From the NCBI RefSeq assembly GCF_000719115.1, contig NZ_JOEA01000004.1, positions 235,239 through 299,238 on the forward strand: 64,000 bases of DNA, read 5' to 3'. This document shows positions 1 through 8,983 of this stretch, piece by piece. The position numbers and the translations under genes were made by a program. Numbering within the stretch: position 1 is the stretch's first letter; every line of letters begins with the position of its first letter. This DNA is from Lentzea albidocapillata. GTDB taxonomy: Bacteria > Actinomycetota > Actinomycetes > Mycobacteriales > Pseudonocardiaceae. The notes under the pieces are model-generated. The model was not told the origin of the DNA, made no database searches, and saw nothing but the letters and a program-made list of their open reading frames with translations.

Positions 1-1
1 G

Positions 2-331
2 CGCGCCAACGTGGTGGGTGCGGCTCTGTCGACCGCGGGCATCAGGCACCCGGTCGTCGTCGCTGCCGACGACGACCCCGACCTGACCGAACGGCTCACG
101 GCGTTGTGCGTGGCGGCGGCCCGCCCGGTGCGGGTGCTGCCGGTGAGCCCGGCGCTGGCAGAACGTGCGGAGGAACTCGCGCGGGCGTTGCCGGACAAGG
201 CTTCCGAGCCGGCGGACGGCACGGCCGTGATCGCCGTCGCGTCGAACGACCGCGCGCGGCGCAACGACCTGGCGACTGCCCTCGCGGTACTGCCGGCCTC
301 GTCGGTGCTGGTGGCGGTGGTGCTGGCGTGA
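2..331 (+). CDS. C-terminal part of an unrecognised protein, head of the polysaccharide operon
   Basis: The reading frame is open from base 2 and ends with TGA at 329-331, so the true start lies upstream of the window. About 109 residues are visible, rich in Ala, Val and Leu, with an alternating hydrophobic/acidic pattern (PVVVAADDDPDL, then TAVIAVASNDRARRNDL) that could form alpha/beta secondary structure, and a hydrophobic end (SSVLVAVVLA). I recognise no catalytic motif. The stop overlaps the GTG start of the next gene (GTGA), so it is translated with the polysaccharide genes downstream. A chain-length or Wzz/kinase-like regulator would suit the position, but that is only context. Confidence 0.55.
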   Translation, partial: RANVVGAALSTAGIRHPVVVAADDDPDLTERLTALCVAAARPVRVLPVSPALAERAEELARALPDKASEPADGTAVIAVASNDRARRNDLATALAVLPASSVLVAVVLA

Positions 332-477
332 CGATCTCCTCCCGCTGGGCCGCCCTCGTACGCCAGGTGGACCTCCGGACCGCACTCACCGTCGCCGGCC
401 TCGCCACCCTCGCCGCACTGGCCGCGGTCACCGCGGTGGCCGCGACCTCGATCGTGGTGGCGGTGATGCCGGAATGA
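328..477 (+). CDS. 49-aa single-pass membrane peptide
   Basis: A short frame starts at GTG 328, overlapping the upstream stop (GTGA), and ends at 477, overlapping the ATG of the next gene (ATGA). The product begins VTISSRWAALVRQVDLRT and continues as one long hydrophobic Ala/Val/Leu helix of about 30 residues ending in MPE. It looks like a one-helix inner-membrane peptide with a basic cytoplasmic N terminus. The double overlap and G+C codon use match the surrounding operon and argue that it is a real translated gene. No family is recognised; an accessory subunit for the neighbouring membrane glycosyltransferase is a guess. Confidence 0.55.
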   Translation: MTISSRWAALVRQVDLRTALTVAGLATLAALAAVTAVAATSIVVAVMPE

Positions 478-1724
478 TCACCACGACCAGCCGGGCCGGC
501 CTCGCCAAGACGATCGGCCTCGCCCTCGTCGCCCTGACCGGCGCCCTCAGCGCGTTCCGCGCTCTCAAGCCGTCGTGGGAGGTGCCGCTCCCCACCGAGG
601 CGAACCTGCCGGAAGAACGCATGCAGGACTTCCGGGACGCGCTGTACTTCCCGATCCGCGAGTTCCTGGGCGGCGGCAACCCGTACGACCCGGCGGTGAT
701 GTTCGAGCACTGGCCGGTGCGCCAGAACTTCAACCTCTACCAGCCCTACCACCTGGTGCTGCACCTGCCGTTCGCGCTGCCGGAGTACCGGGTGGGCGCG
801 GTCGCGTTCGCGCTGGCGTGCCTGGTGCTGCTGGTGGGTCTCGCCGTCATGGCCGCGGGACGGGCGAAGCTGCCCGTGGTCGCGGGCACGATCGTGATCA
901 GCACGCTGCTGGTGACGAGCCAGGTCGGCAAGGCCCAGATGTACGTGGGGCAGGTCAATCCGCTGATCGCGGTCGGCGCGGCCGGGGCGTTGCTGCTGCG
1001 CACGAAGAGCCCGGCGTGGGCGTCGGTGGCGCTGGCGCTGGCCTGGCTGAAGCCGCAGTTCGGGCTTCCGCTGGCGTTGCTGCTGTTCGTGCGCGGTGAC
1101 CGGAAGGTCGCGCTGCTGGGCACGGCGATCGCGGCGGCGGCCAGTCTGCCCGTGGCCGCGCTCCTCGTCATCAGGGGCGGCGGGATCGGCGAGTTCCTCG
1201 ACGTGATCTCGCGGAACCTGGAGTGGGCCGGCAGCACCGGGTACGGCGCGGTCGACTCCATGACGGCGCAACGGGTCGACCTGCCGGCGGTGTTCTTCCG
1301 CACGACCGGGTGGCTGCCGCCTGCGGCGGAACTGCTGGCGCTGTGCGGGGTTCTCGCGGTCACCGCGCTGCTGGCCCGCAGGCTCGACCGCACCGCGAAC
1401 GGGTCGGAGGCGGCGGATCTGCTGACCTGCCTGGGCATCGTGGTCGCGCTCGTGCACCAGCCTGGCGACGTGCTGATCGCGGTCCCGGCGATGACGGCGC
1501 TGGCCGTCGTGTGCTGGCGGCGGCGCAAGGACAGCCACTGGCGGTGGGCCGGCGTGGCCACCCTGCTGCTCGTGGTTCCGTTCGCGCACCTGTACTTCGT
1601 GGACACGGCCATCAAGAGCGTTCTGGGAGCGCGGGCCGCCGTCACGCTGGACGGGGTCGCGGTCGTGGCTGCCTGGCTGGTGCTCACGGTGTTCGCGACA
1701 CGGCACGTCCGGCGCGCCGCATGA
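474..1724 (+). CDS. GT87-like (DUF2029) membrane glycosyltransferase
   Basis: The protein has 416 residues and roughly ten predicted membrane segments. An N-terminal helix is followed by a long extracytoplasmic loop with the GGNPYDP motif (about residues 66-72) and WPVRQNFNLYQPYHLVL. This arrangement is typical of GT-C enzymes of the GT87/DUF2029 group, which use polyprenyl-phosphate sugars as donors on the outer face of the membrane. Later helices carry the usual AWLKPQFGLPLAL signature. ATG 474 overlaps the preceding stop and the gene ends 4 bases into the flippase gene, so it is co-translated. The likely role is adding a hexose to a lipid-linked or exported glycan; the sugar cannot be read from the sequence. 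Confidence 0.78.
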   Translation: MITTTSRAGLAKTIGLALVALTGALSAFRALKPSWEVPLPTEANLPEERMQDFRDALYFPIREFLGGGNPYDPAVMFEHWPVRQNFNLYQPYHLVLHLPFALPEYRVGAVAFALACLVLLVGLAVMAAGRAKLPVVAGTIVISTLLVTSQVGKAQMYVGQVNPLIAVGAAGALLLRTKSPAWASVALALAWLKPQFGLPLALLLFVRGDRKVALLGTAIAAAASLPVAALLVIRGGGIGEFLDVISRNLEWAGSTGYGAVDSMTAQRVDLPAVFFRTTGWLPPAAELLALCGVLAVTALLARRLDRTANGSEAADLLTCLGIVVALVHQPGDVLIAVPAMTALAVVCWRRRKDSHWRWAGVATLLLVVPFAHLYFVDTAIKSVLGARAAVTLDGVAVVAAWLVLTVFATRHVRRAA

Positions 1725-3121
1725 CAGACGTGGCGGTGCGGGGGTCGCTGTGGCTCTTCGCGGTCAACCTGGTGAGCAAGAGCAGCCAGATCGTGGTGAC
1801 CCTCGCGCTCGCCCTGTTCCTCACGGAGGCCGACCTCGGCGCGGTGGCGCTGGTCGTGTCGGTCGTCAACATCGGCCAGGTCGTCCAGGCCATGGGCGTC
1901 TACGACATCGTCAGTCGCACCGCCCTGGATCCCCTCAGGACCGCGGGGACCGTGCTCACGATGAGCGTCGCGACCGGAGCGGCACTCACGGCGATCATCA
2001 TCGCCGCCGCGCACCCGATCGCCGCCGCGCTCGGGGCGCCGGAGGCCGCCGGGATGCTGCGGCTCGCGGCACTGACCCTGCCGTTCACCGCGGCGGGCGG
2101 GGTGCAGATGGCGTTGATGCACCGCGACCTCGACTTCCGGCGGCGCATGCTCCCCGACGCGGGCGGCATGCTCGTCGGCGCGGCGGTCACGGTCACGCTG
2201 GCGGCGAACGGAACCGGGCCCACGGCGTTGGTCCTGGGCCTGCTCTGCACGGCGGTCGCACAACCCGTGCTCGCCGCTGTGGCCGGAGCGCGGATCCGCC
2301 CGGTCTGGGACCAGGAAGCCGCGGCGGAAGCGGCGAAGTGGCTGGCGGTCGTGGGACCTGGCGCGTTGATCGCCGTGCTGCTGATCAACGTCGACTACCT
2401 CGCGATCGGGCACGTCCTCGGCCCCGAGGCGGTGGGCGGGTACTCACTCGCGTTCCGCATCGCCTGGGTGCCGTACATCATGATCGCGGTCGTGCTGGGC
2501 GGGGTGCTGTTCCCGATCTGCGCCGAGCTGGTCCGAAGTGGACGGAGAGACCGGCTGCCCGCCACCCTGCACCGGTTCACCATCGCCACCCTGGTGGTGA
2601 CCGGCGGCCTGTACGTCGTGGTCGCGCTGTCCGCGCAGGGAATCGTGGTCCTCGGCGAGCAGTGGGCCGGCGCGGCCGGGTTGCTGGTCCTGCTGTGCGG
2701 CTACGGACTCGGCCTGAGCCTGCTGCACGTCTGGTACCAGGTGATCAGGGCCGCCGGGCACGCCCGCCAGTACCTCGCCCTCGAAGCCGCCCACCTCGTC
2801 CTGCTGCTGACGGCGCTGGTCTTCACCACGCAACGGGGCCCGGCGGCGGTCGCCCTCACCCAGGTGACCGTGGTGTGGCTGCTGGTGCCGGTGACCTGGC
2901 TGGTCCTCGCCCGCAACGGCCTCGCGTTCCCCGTGCCGCTGCGCGCCATCGCCGGGGTCGGTGGGGCGGCGGCCGCCTGTCTCGCCATCAGCACCGTCCT
3001 GCCGGACAGCACCACCGTCACCGGGCTGATCGCCACCGGCCTGCTGCTGCTCGCCACCTACTGCGCGATCGCCCTGCCGCTGAACCGCACCGTCCTCATC
3101 GGACTGAAGGAGCGCGCGTGA
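1721..3121 (+). CDS. Polysaccharide flippase (Wzx/PST, MATE-like fold)
   Basis: This is a 466-residue, almost wholly hydrophobic protein with about 12-14 predicted membrane helices and short charged loops (for example HRDLDFRRRMLPDAGGM near residue 135). Length, helix spacing and the N-terminal GSLWLFAVNLVSKSSQI segment fit the polysaccharide transporter family that moves undecaprenyl-linked repeat units across the cytoplasmic membrane. ATG 1721 overlaps the upstream stop (ATGA), and the next gene starts inside its last codons (GTGA). The neighbouring glycosyltransferases and the sugar-phosphate transferase at 6477-7919 complete a Wzx-type assembly line. No Wzy polymerase is evident in the window. 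Confidence 0.85.
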   Translation: MTDVAVRGSLWLFAVNLVSKSSQIVVTLALALFLTEADLGAVALVVSVVNIGQVVQAMGVYDIVSRTALDPLRTAGTVLTMSVATGAALTAIIIAAAHPIAAALGAPEAAGMLRLAALTLPFTAAGGVQMALMHRDLDFRRRMLPDAGGMLVGAAVTVTLAANGTGPTALVLGLLCTAVAQPVLAAVAGARIRPVWDQEAAAEAAKWLAVVGPGALIAVLLINVDYLAIGHVLGPEAVGGYSLAFRIAWVPYIMIAVVLGGVLFPICAELVRSGRRDRLPATLHRFTIATLVVTGGLYVVVALSAQGIVVLGEQWAGAAGLLVLLCGYGLGLSLLHVWYQVIRAAGHARQYLALEAAHLVLLLTALVFTTQRGPAAVALTQVTVVWLLVPVTWLVLARNGLAFPVPLRAIAGVGGAAAACLAISTVLPDSTTVTGLIATGLLLLATYCAIALPLNRTVLIGLKERA

Positions 3122-4185
3122 AGATCGTCCACGTGACGCAGCCGGTCGAGGCCGGGGTCGCCGTCGTGGTCCTGGACCTGGCCAAGGCCCAGCAACGGCG
3201 CGGCTGGGACGTCAGCATCGCCTGCCCGGCCACCGGCTGGCTGCCGGACGAGGCCGCCAGGGCCGGGATCCCGCTGCACCCCTGGCAGGCCACCCGAAGC
3301 CCCGGCCCCCGGACCGCGCTGGAACTCCGGGAACTCCGCAGGACCCTCAAAAACCTCCGGCCCGACGTCGTCCACCTGCACAGCTCCAAGGCCGGTCTGG
3401 CCAGGCTCGTCCTGCGCGGCCGCATCCCGACGCTCTTCCAGCCGCACCTGTGGTCGTTCCGCGTCGCCACCGGACTGCTCAGCCGGGCCTGCCGGTTCTG
3501 GGAGGCCCGAGCGTCCCGCTGGACGACCCTGCTCCTGTGCGTCAGCGACGACGAACTCCAAGCCGGGCGCGCCGCACAGGTGACCGCACGAGCCGAGGTC
3601 GTCTGCAACGGCGTCGACACCCAACGCCTGAGCCCGGAACCCAAGCCCCACGACACCCCCACGGCGGTGTGCGTCGGACGGCTGGCCTTCCAGAAGGGCC
3701 AGGACCTCCTGCTCGAAGCCTGGCCCCAGGTGCTCGCGAAGGTCCCGGACGCCGAACTCCTGATCGTCGGCGACGGCCCGATGGCCGCACAGCTGCGCGC
3801 CACCGAATCCCCGAGCACCCGCTGGCACGGTCACAGCGACTCGGTCGCCGGCTTCTACGCCGAGGCCGACGTGGTGGTCCTGCCCTCCCGTGCCGAAGGC
3901 ATGGCGCTGGTGCCGCTGGAAGCCATGGCCTGCGGACGCTCCGTCGTCGCGTTCGACGTCGAAGGCGTCGAGCAAAGCCTCGGCGACGCAGGCGAAGTAG
4001 TCCCCGCAGGCGACACGAAAGCCCTGGCGCAAGCGATTGCGCTCCGGCTCGCCGACCCGGAACTCGCGGCCGCCGAAGGAAAACGCGGCCGGCTCCGGGC
4101 CGAGACCCTGTTCGACCGCGAACGCATGACCGGCCGGATCGCGACGCTCACCGCGAGACTGGTCACCGAGGAAGGACGACGATGA
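3118..4185 (+). CDS. Glycosyltransferase family 4 (GT-B fold)
   Basis: A 355-residue GT-B enzyme. The N-terminal acceptor domain opens with VKIVHVTQPVEAGVAVVVLDL and includes DVVHLHSSKAGL near residue 85. The C-terminal donor domain shows VGRLAFQKGQDLLLEAW, LLIVGDGP and SRAEGMALVPLEAMACG, which supplies the E-x7-E motif binding the nucleotide diphosphate of the donor. GTG 3118 overlaps the flippase stop and the gene overlaps the next glycosyltransferase by 4 bases. It should act in the cytoplasm on the lipid-linked glycan carried by the flippase. The family is clear; donor and acceptor are not. Confidence 0.88.
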   Translation: MKIVHVTQPVEAGVAVVVLDLAKAQQRRGWDVSIACPATGWLPDEAARAGIPLHPWQATRSPGPRTALELRELRRTLKNLRPDVVHLHSSKAGLARLVLRGRIPTLFQPHLWSFRVATGLLSRACRFWEARASRWTTLLLCVSDDELQAGRAAQVTARAEVVCNGVDTQRLSPEPKPHDTPTAVCVGRLAFQKGQDLLLEAWPQVLAKVPDAELLIVGDGPMAAQLRATESPSTRWHGHSDSVAGFYAEADVVVLPSRAEGMALVPLEAMACGRSVVAFDVEGVEQSLGDAGEVVPAGDTKALAQAIALRLADPELAAAEGKRGRLRAETLFDRERMTGRIATLTARLVTEEGRR

Positions 4186-5279
4186 CACGGATCGCCTACC
4201 TGCTCACCCAGGACAGCGGTGGCCCGGTGGACGTGACGGTGCGCCTGGCCGCCGCGCTGGCCAAGTCGGGCGACGCCGAGGTGCGGGTGTTCGGCCCGCG
4301 GCCCCGGCGCGGCGCGGAGCTCATCGACCCGTACTTCGAAGAGACCCTGGTGACGCGCAAGGGGGACGTGGCCGCCGCACGGCAGGCGCGGGCCGCGATC
4401 AAGGCCTGGCGCCCGGACGTCGTGCACGCCCAGGACCGCCGGTCCGGACTGGTCAGCGCGGCACTCGCGACGACCGGCACCAAGATCGTGCACACCTACC
4501 ACGGCGTGCCCGACGAGGTGGCCGAGCCGTGGTTCCGCAACGTCCGCGGCGCCACCCCTCCCCCGGCCTACACCAGGGCGGTGCTGGCCGCCGACGCCGC
4601 CGTCGCCCGGGTCGTGCACCGCACCGTGGTCCCGGCCAGGGAGATGGGCCGGTTCCTGCGCGAACGGCTCTACGTGCCGCCGCACCGCATGACCCACATC
4701 GACAACTGCGTCGAGGTCGGTGCCGCGAGCCCGCCCGCCGAACCCGTGCGCAAACTGGTGTTCGTCGGGCTTCTGGTGGAACGCAAAGGTCTGCTGGACC
4801 TGCTGGACGCGCTGGAGAGCACCATGCCGGAGGACGCGACGCTCACCGTCGTCGGCGACGGTCCGCAAAGGACCCAGGCGGAGGGCCGGGTCACCCGCCG
4901 CGGCCTCGCGAGCAGGGTGGAGTTCCTGGGCTTCCGCACCGACGTCCCCGCACTGCTGCTGCAACACGACGCCCTGGTGCTGCCGTCCACAATGGAGCAG
5001 CAGCCGCTCGTCGTCGCGGAGGCCATGGCCGCGGGCAAGCCCGTGGTCGCCACGGACACCGGCGGTGTCGCGGACATGCTGGGCATCCCCGGCGACGACT
5101 GCCCGAAGCCCGGCGACGTGCCGGCGCTGGCCGCGCGGCTGCGCGCACTGTTCGCCGACCCCGACCCCGCGAGCACCGGACACCGGCTCGCCACGAGGGC
5201 ACGGGAGCGGTTCACCCCGGAGGTCTGCGCCCGCAGGCACCTGGACCTCTACCGCAAGCTCACCGCTTCGGGCCGTTGA
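4182..5279 (+). CDS. Glycosyltransferase family 4 (second of the pair)
   Basis: A 365-residue GT-B glycosyltransferase. N-terminal part: MTRIAYLLTQDSGGPVDVTV and DVVHAQDRRSGLVSAALA. C-terminal donor domain: VFVGLLVERKGLLDLLDAL, LTVVGDGPQ, and STMEQQPLVVAEAMAAGKPV, which holds the E-x7-E nucleotide-sugar motif. ATG 4182 overlaps the previous stop (ATGA). It is the last gene of the plus-strand operon, and its 3' end runs 20 bases into the convergent GHL15-like gene with no terminator hairpin between them. Its role is a further cytoplasmic sugar addition in the same polysaccharide; specificity is unknown. Confidence 0.88.
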   Translation: MTRIAYLLTQDSGGPVDVTVRLAAALAKSGDAEVRVFGPRPRRGAELIDPYFEETLVTRKGDVAAARQARAAIKAWRPDVVHAQDRRSGLVSAALATTGTKIVHTYHGVPDEVAEPWFRNVRGATPPPAYTRAVLAADAAVARVVHRTVVPAREMGRFLRERLYVPPHRMTHIDNCVEVGAASPPAEPVRKLVFVGLLVERKGLLDLLDALESTMPEDATLTVVGDGPQRTQAEGRVTRRGLASRVEFLGFRTDVPALLLQHDALVLPSTMEQQPLVVAEAMAAGKPVVATDTGGVADMLGIPGDDCPKPGDVPALAARLRALFADPDPASTGHRLATRARERFTPEVCARRHLDLYRKLTASGR

Positions 5280-6498
5280 CCAGCACCACCGCGTCGGCCG
5301 CCGGCAGGTCGAGCTGGGTAGGCACCGGTTCGCCCTTCAGCGTGACGAGGCCCGGCGGCGGCGTCAGCAGCACGGACGTCTTCGTCGGGTTCACGGCCAC
5401 CCAGCCACCCGAGTAGCGGCGGTTCCACACCCCGCTTGGCAGGCGGTTGGCCGTCTCGACCGCCTCGCCGAGCCGTGCGTCCTGGTACAGCGACCAGTAC
5501 GGGTTCTTGTAGTCGGGTTGCGCCCTCGTCCAGCAGGTGTGGGGGCTCGCCAGGAGCGCGGCGGAGGCGTACCCGACGCGTTCCTCCTTGTCCGACTTCG
5601 TGTGCGTGATCAGCAGCAGCCAGGACTCGCCGAGCGCGGCCTGCGCGCGCTGTTCCTTGAACTGGTTGCCCTGGAACGTGATCAGCTCGCCGGTGCCGTC
5701 GTCGCCCCGCAGGCCGAAGTTCTCCTCCATCGCGCCCGCGTACCGGGAGTGCGCCGACCAGCGGCCGGGGGTCAGCTGTGACTCCGACACGTTGGGGATC
5801 AGCATCTTCCCGGACTTCTCCAGGGCGTCGCCGGTGAGTTGGAGCATGGCGTCGAGGCCGTCGCGCAGCAGCCGGTCGGACCCGGCGGCGTCGGCGGTGC
5901 CCGCGATCACCGCGCTCGAGTAGTACTTGAGTGAGCTGAAGTCGTTGTCCGCCAGCACGCCGTCCCAGCCCTCGCGCAGCACCTCGCCGACGACCGCGTC
6001 CGCCCAGGCCTTCTGGTAGGCCGGGTCCCAGACCGTCATCTGCCAGTGCTTCGGGTAGCCGTCCCACTCGATGCGCTGCCCGAGCGTGCTGATCGCGAAC
6101 CACCCCGGCTGGGTCCGTTCCGCGGCGTGGTACCCGATCCCGGTGGGCAGGTACCTGGCGTCGCGGTCGCCCTCGACGGCGCCGGAGTAGTTGCGCGTAC
6201 TGGAGAAGTCCTTGTACACGAGCACTTTGACCTTGGGGTTCAGCTCGTGCAGCTTGCGCATGGCCGCCGTCTCCCACGCGTTGAGCACGACGACGTCGTA
6301 GCTCTTGGCGGCGGACCTGATCTCCCACTGCGTCGGCGAGTCGCCGATGCCGTACCACCACGCGCAGGGCGCCAGCGGTTTCGGCACCGGCCCGGTGACG
6401 GTCGGGTCCGGGTCCGCCGCACTGACCATGCACGCACTCGAAAGAAGCACGAGAGCGACAGGTGCGAATCGACGTATCAGCGATTTCTCCGACAACAC
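5260..6498 (-). CDS. Putative secreted glycoside hydrolase, GHL15-like
   Basis: A 412-residue exported protein. The N terminus VLSEKSLIRRFAPVALVLLSSAC is a signal peptide with a possible but non-ideal lipobox (SSAC). The mature part looks like a TIM barrel: SYDVVVLNAWETAAM, VKVLVYKDFSS, DGVLADNDFSS, MLIPNVSES and MEENFG supply acidic residues at strand ends, as in the GHL15 family of putative glycosidases. GTG 6498 lies inside the end of the upstream sugar-transferase gene (22-base overlap), so the two are co-translated. It may trim or release the polysaccharide made here. Family assignment is from fold-like motifs, not a search. Confidence 0.68.
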   Translation of the reverse strand: MLSEKSLIRRFAPVALVLLSSACMVSAADPDPTVTGPVPKPLAPCAWWYGIGDSPTQWEIRSAAKSYDVVVLNAWETAAMRKLHELNPKVKVLVYKDFSSTRNYSGAVEGDRDARYLPTGIGYHAAERTQPGWFAISTLGQRIEWDGYPKHWQMTVWDPAYQKAWADAVVGEVLREGWDGVLADNDFSSLKYYSSAVIAGTADAAGSDRLLRDGLDAMLQLTGDALEKSGKMLIPNVSESQLTPGRWSAHSRYAGAMEENFGLRGDDGTGELITFQGNQFKEQRAQAALGESWLLLITHTKSDKEERVGYASAALLASPHTCWTRAQPDYKNPYWSLYQDARLGEAVETANRLPSGVWNRRYSGGWVAVNPTKTSVLLTPPPGLVTLKGEPVPTQLDLPAADAVVLVNGPKR

Positions 6499-7919
6499 AA
6501 CTCACCCGCTGTCATCAGTAGAATCCTCAGGTCGAGCCACAACGACCAATTCGCGATGTAGTAGTTGTCGTATCGAGACCTGTCGGCAATGGAAGTGTCA
6601 CCTCGCAGACCGTGCACCTGGGCTAGTCCAGTCAAGCCGGTCGGAACGCGATGGCGTGCCCAATATAGCTCGTGAATGGAAGAAAACTCGCGAACGAAAC
6701 CGGGACGCTCCGGGCGTGGCCCCACGACGCACATGTCGCCGCGCAGCACGTTCCAGAGCTGGGGCAGTTCGTCGAGCGAGGTACGGCGCAGGAACCGGCC
6801 GACCGGACCGACCCTGGAGTCACCGACGACCGACCACTTCACCTGCGAGTCGTCCTCGCCGGACTGCCGGACGCTGCGGATCTTGTAGAGGGTGAACGTG
6901 CGGTCGTCCATGCCGACGCGGACCTGCCGGAAGAACAGCGGCCGGCCGCTCTCGACCAGCACCGCGAGCGCGCACAGGCCGATCAGCGGCGACAGCACGA
7001 CCAGGGCGACCGCCGCCAGCAGCAGGTCGGCCGCGCGCTTGATCCACCAGGTGGGCCTGCTGGTCGGCGCGGTGCCGAGGCGCATCAGCGGGTAGCTGCG
7101 CAGCCGTTCGATGCCGGGGCCGTCGGGGTGCAGTTCGTACATGCGGGGCACGACGAGCGTCGAGCAGCCGAGCCGGTGCGCGGTGATCGCCGCGTCCACC
7201 AGCGGCGAGTCGCGGGTGTGCGAGAACGCGAGCACGACGGTGCCCGCCTTGAGCCGCACGATCGCGTCGGCCAGGTCGCCGTCGACGACCTCGAGCATCG
7301 GCGGCTGCCGGTCCGGGTCGGGGCCGGAGTCGGCGAACGCGACGGGCCGCAGACCGAACTGGGGGTGCTCCAGCATGGTCCTCGCGAGGTTCACGCCGAC
7401 CTCGCCCGCGCCGACGATGATCGTGCGGTCGCAGCGGTCGAACCTGCGCCGGCACCACCGGCCGAACGCGAACACGCACCACCGCACCGGCTCGATGACC
7501 AGCGCGAACACGATCATCGCCCACTGCGCGGCGGCGAGGCCGGCCGCGTCGGAACCGCTGATCAGGCCGATGCCGGACAGCAGCGCGAAGGCCAGTGCCG
7601 TGCTCGCCGCGGACCGGGGCAGATCCTGCAGCCACGACAGCCACAGCCGCCGCCGGTAGAGCCGCCAGGCTCCCCTGATCGTGACCACCGCGGCCAGGAC
7701 CGCGCTGCTCCAGCCCCAGCCGAGACCGCGCTGCACGCACACCACGGCGAGCGTCATGGTGTCGGCGAGGACGAGCAGCACCGCGACCGCGTTCACCCGG
7801 CTGAGCAGGTCCCTGCCCACCGACGACGGCTTGAGGGGGCGCTGCGGCAGGCGTCCGGGATCAGCCTCGCGCGCGTGAAGTGGTCCAGCTGGAACGGCAA
7901 CCGCCGAGAATCGCCTCAT
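6477..7919 (-). CDS. Undecaprenyl-phosphate sugar-1-phosphate transferase (WcaJ/WbaP-like)
   Basis: A 480-residue polytopic membrane enzyme. Four or so N-terminal helices are followed by a Rossmann-like CoA-binding-3 domain (TIIVGAGEVGVNLA) and a C-terminal bacterial sugar transferase domain: KRAADLLLAAVALVVLSPLI, then DELPQLWNVLRGDM and VVGPRPERPGFV. The last motifs are diagnostic for enzymes that transfer a sugar-1-phosphate from a UDP-sugar to undecaprenyl phosphate, the first committed step of Wzx-type polysaccharide assembly. It is divergent from the GT2 operon at 8159 and overlaps the downstream glycosidase gene. The sugar is not determinable. Confidence 0.9.
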   Translation of the reverse strand: MRRFSAVAVPAGPLHAREADPGRLPQRPLKPSSVGRDLLSRVNAVAVLLVLADTMTLAVVCVQRGLGWGWSSAVLAAVVTIRGAWRLYRRRLWLSWLQDLPRSAASTALAFALLSGIGLISGSDAAGLAAAQWAMIVFALVIEPVRWCVFAFGRWCRRRFDRCDRTIIVGAGEVGVNLARTMLEHPQFGLRPVAFADSGPDPDRQPPMLEVVDGDLADAIVRLKAGTVVLAFSHTRDSPLVDAAITAHRLGCSTLVVPRMYELHPDGPGIERLRSYPLMRLGTAPTSRPTWWIKRAADLLLAAVALVVLSPLIGLCALAVLVESGRPLFFRQVRVGMDDRTFTLYKIRSVRQSGEDDSQVKWSVVGDSRVGPVGRFLRRTSLDELPQLWNVLRGDMCVVGPRPERPGFVREFSSIHELYWARHRVPTGLTGLAQVHGLRGDTSIADRSRYDNYYIANWSLWLDLRILLMTAGELCCRRNR

Positions 7920-8158
7920 TGAAAGATCATCCGATCGAAGGAGTTATGGCCGCAGGAGCGCACGAAAGAGTGAATGAACTCTGAGAAATCATCTCTTCGG
8001 GTATCAACATCCCTCTTCAGTGTCCCGCGCGAACGCAATTAGTGAGGTTTCGACGTTGTTCCTGCCCTGAACTCACCCAGGGCCGCACTCAAAGCTTTAG
8101 CACGCCGTGTCAATAATTCACGCCACCAACCACGAGCCACCGAAGAGGGGGCGCCAGA
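7920..8158. other. Divergent promoter region of the polysaccharide locus
   Basis: This 239-base gap separates two divergent start codons and is clearly richer in A+T than its flanks (for example 7971-8050). It must hold the promoters for both the sugar-transferase and GT2 operons. I see no long palindrome and no convincing reading frame. A purine-rich Shine-Dalgarno (gaagagggg, 8142-8150) precedes the GTG at 8159. Confidence 0.5.
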
Positions 8159-8983
8159 GTGAGAGTCGACGAACACGGCATCCGGCATGCGGCCGGTGAA
8201 CCGGTCGCGATCGTGCAGAAGCCGATCCGCACGTGTGGCGACGTGCACGTCGTCCTGCCCGCCTACAACGAGGCCGTGGCGCTGCCGTCACTGCTGGCGC
8301 GGATCGCCCGTACCGACCTCGCCGACCGGATCACGGTGTGGGTGGTCGACGACGGCTCGTCGGACGGCACCGGCGACAGCGTGACCGGCGTGCACGGGCT
8401 CGACGTCCGCCTGGTGACCCACCCGGTCAACCTCGGGCTCGGCCAGGCCGTCCAGTCCGGACTGCGAGCGGCGCTCGCGGAAGCCGCTCCCGAGCACGTG
8501 CTGATCGTCATGGACGCCGACGACACGCACGACCCCGGCGTGTTCCCCGCGATGCTGGCCGAGATCAAGGCCGGCGCGGACGTCGTGATCTGCTCCCGTT
8601 TCGTCGAGGGCGGCGACGACTCGACCGCGCCGCAGTGGCGCCGGTTGCTCTCGCGTGGCGCCCGCGTCGTGTTCGGCAAGGTGCTGCACTTCGACGGGGT
8701 CCGCGACTTCACCAGCGGCTTCCGCGCCTACCGGGTCAGCCTGCTGCGCCGGGCGACCGCGCACTGGGGCGAGCGCCTGGTCGAGGAACGCGGTTTCGCC
8801 TGCATGGTCGAGCTCCTGCTCAAGCTCCGGCACTGCGGGCCGATCGTCAGCGAGATCCCGCTGCATCTGCGCTACGACCGCAAGCCCGGCGCCAGCAAGC
8901 TCCGGCTCGGCCGCACGCTGCGGCAGTACCTGCTCCTGCTCACGCGTGACCGCCTCGCGCCCGTGCCGTTCCGGAAGCTCTGA
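8159..8983 (+). CDS. Glycosyltransferase family 2 (polyprenyl-phosphate hexose synthase-like)
   Basis: A 274-residue GT-A enzyme. Key motifs in order: VHVVLPAYNEAVALPSLL, VWVVDDGSSDGTGD, MDADDTHDPG (the DxD-type metal/nucleotide site) and RKPGASKLRLGRTLRQYL near the C terminus. This order matches the DPM1/dolichyl-phosphate mannose synthase type, without the extra C-terminal membrane helices. The GTG at 8159 has a good ribosome site. The gene overlaps the next one by TGATG. It could make the polyprenyl-phosphate sugar used by the GT87-like enzyme at 474-1724; that link is inference. Confidence 0.85.
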   Translation: MRVDEHGIRHAAGEPVAIVQKPIRTCGDVHVVLPAYNEAVALPSLLARIARTDLADRITVWVVDDGSSDGTGDSVTGVHGLDVRLVTHPVNLGLGQAVQSGLRAALAEAAPEHVLIVMDADDTHDPGVFPAMLAEIKAGADVVICSRFVEGGDDSTAPQWRRLLSRGARVVFGKVLHFDGVRDFTSGFRAYRVSLLRRATAHWGERLVEERGFACMVELLLKLRHCGPIVSEIPLHLRYDRKPGASKLRLGRTLRQYLLLLTRDRLAPVPFRKL

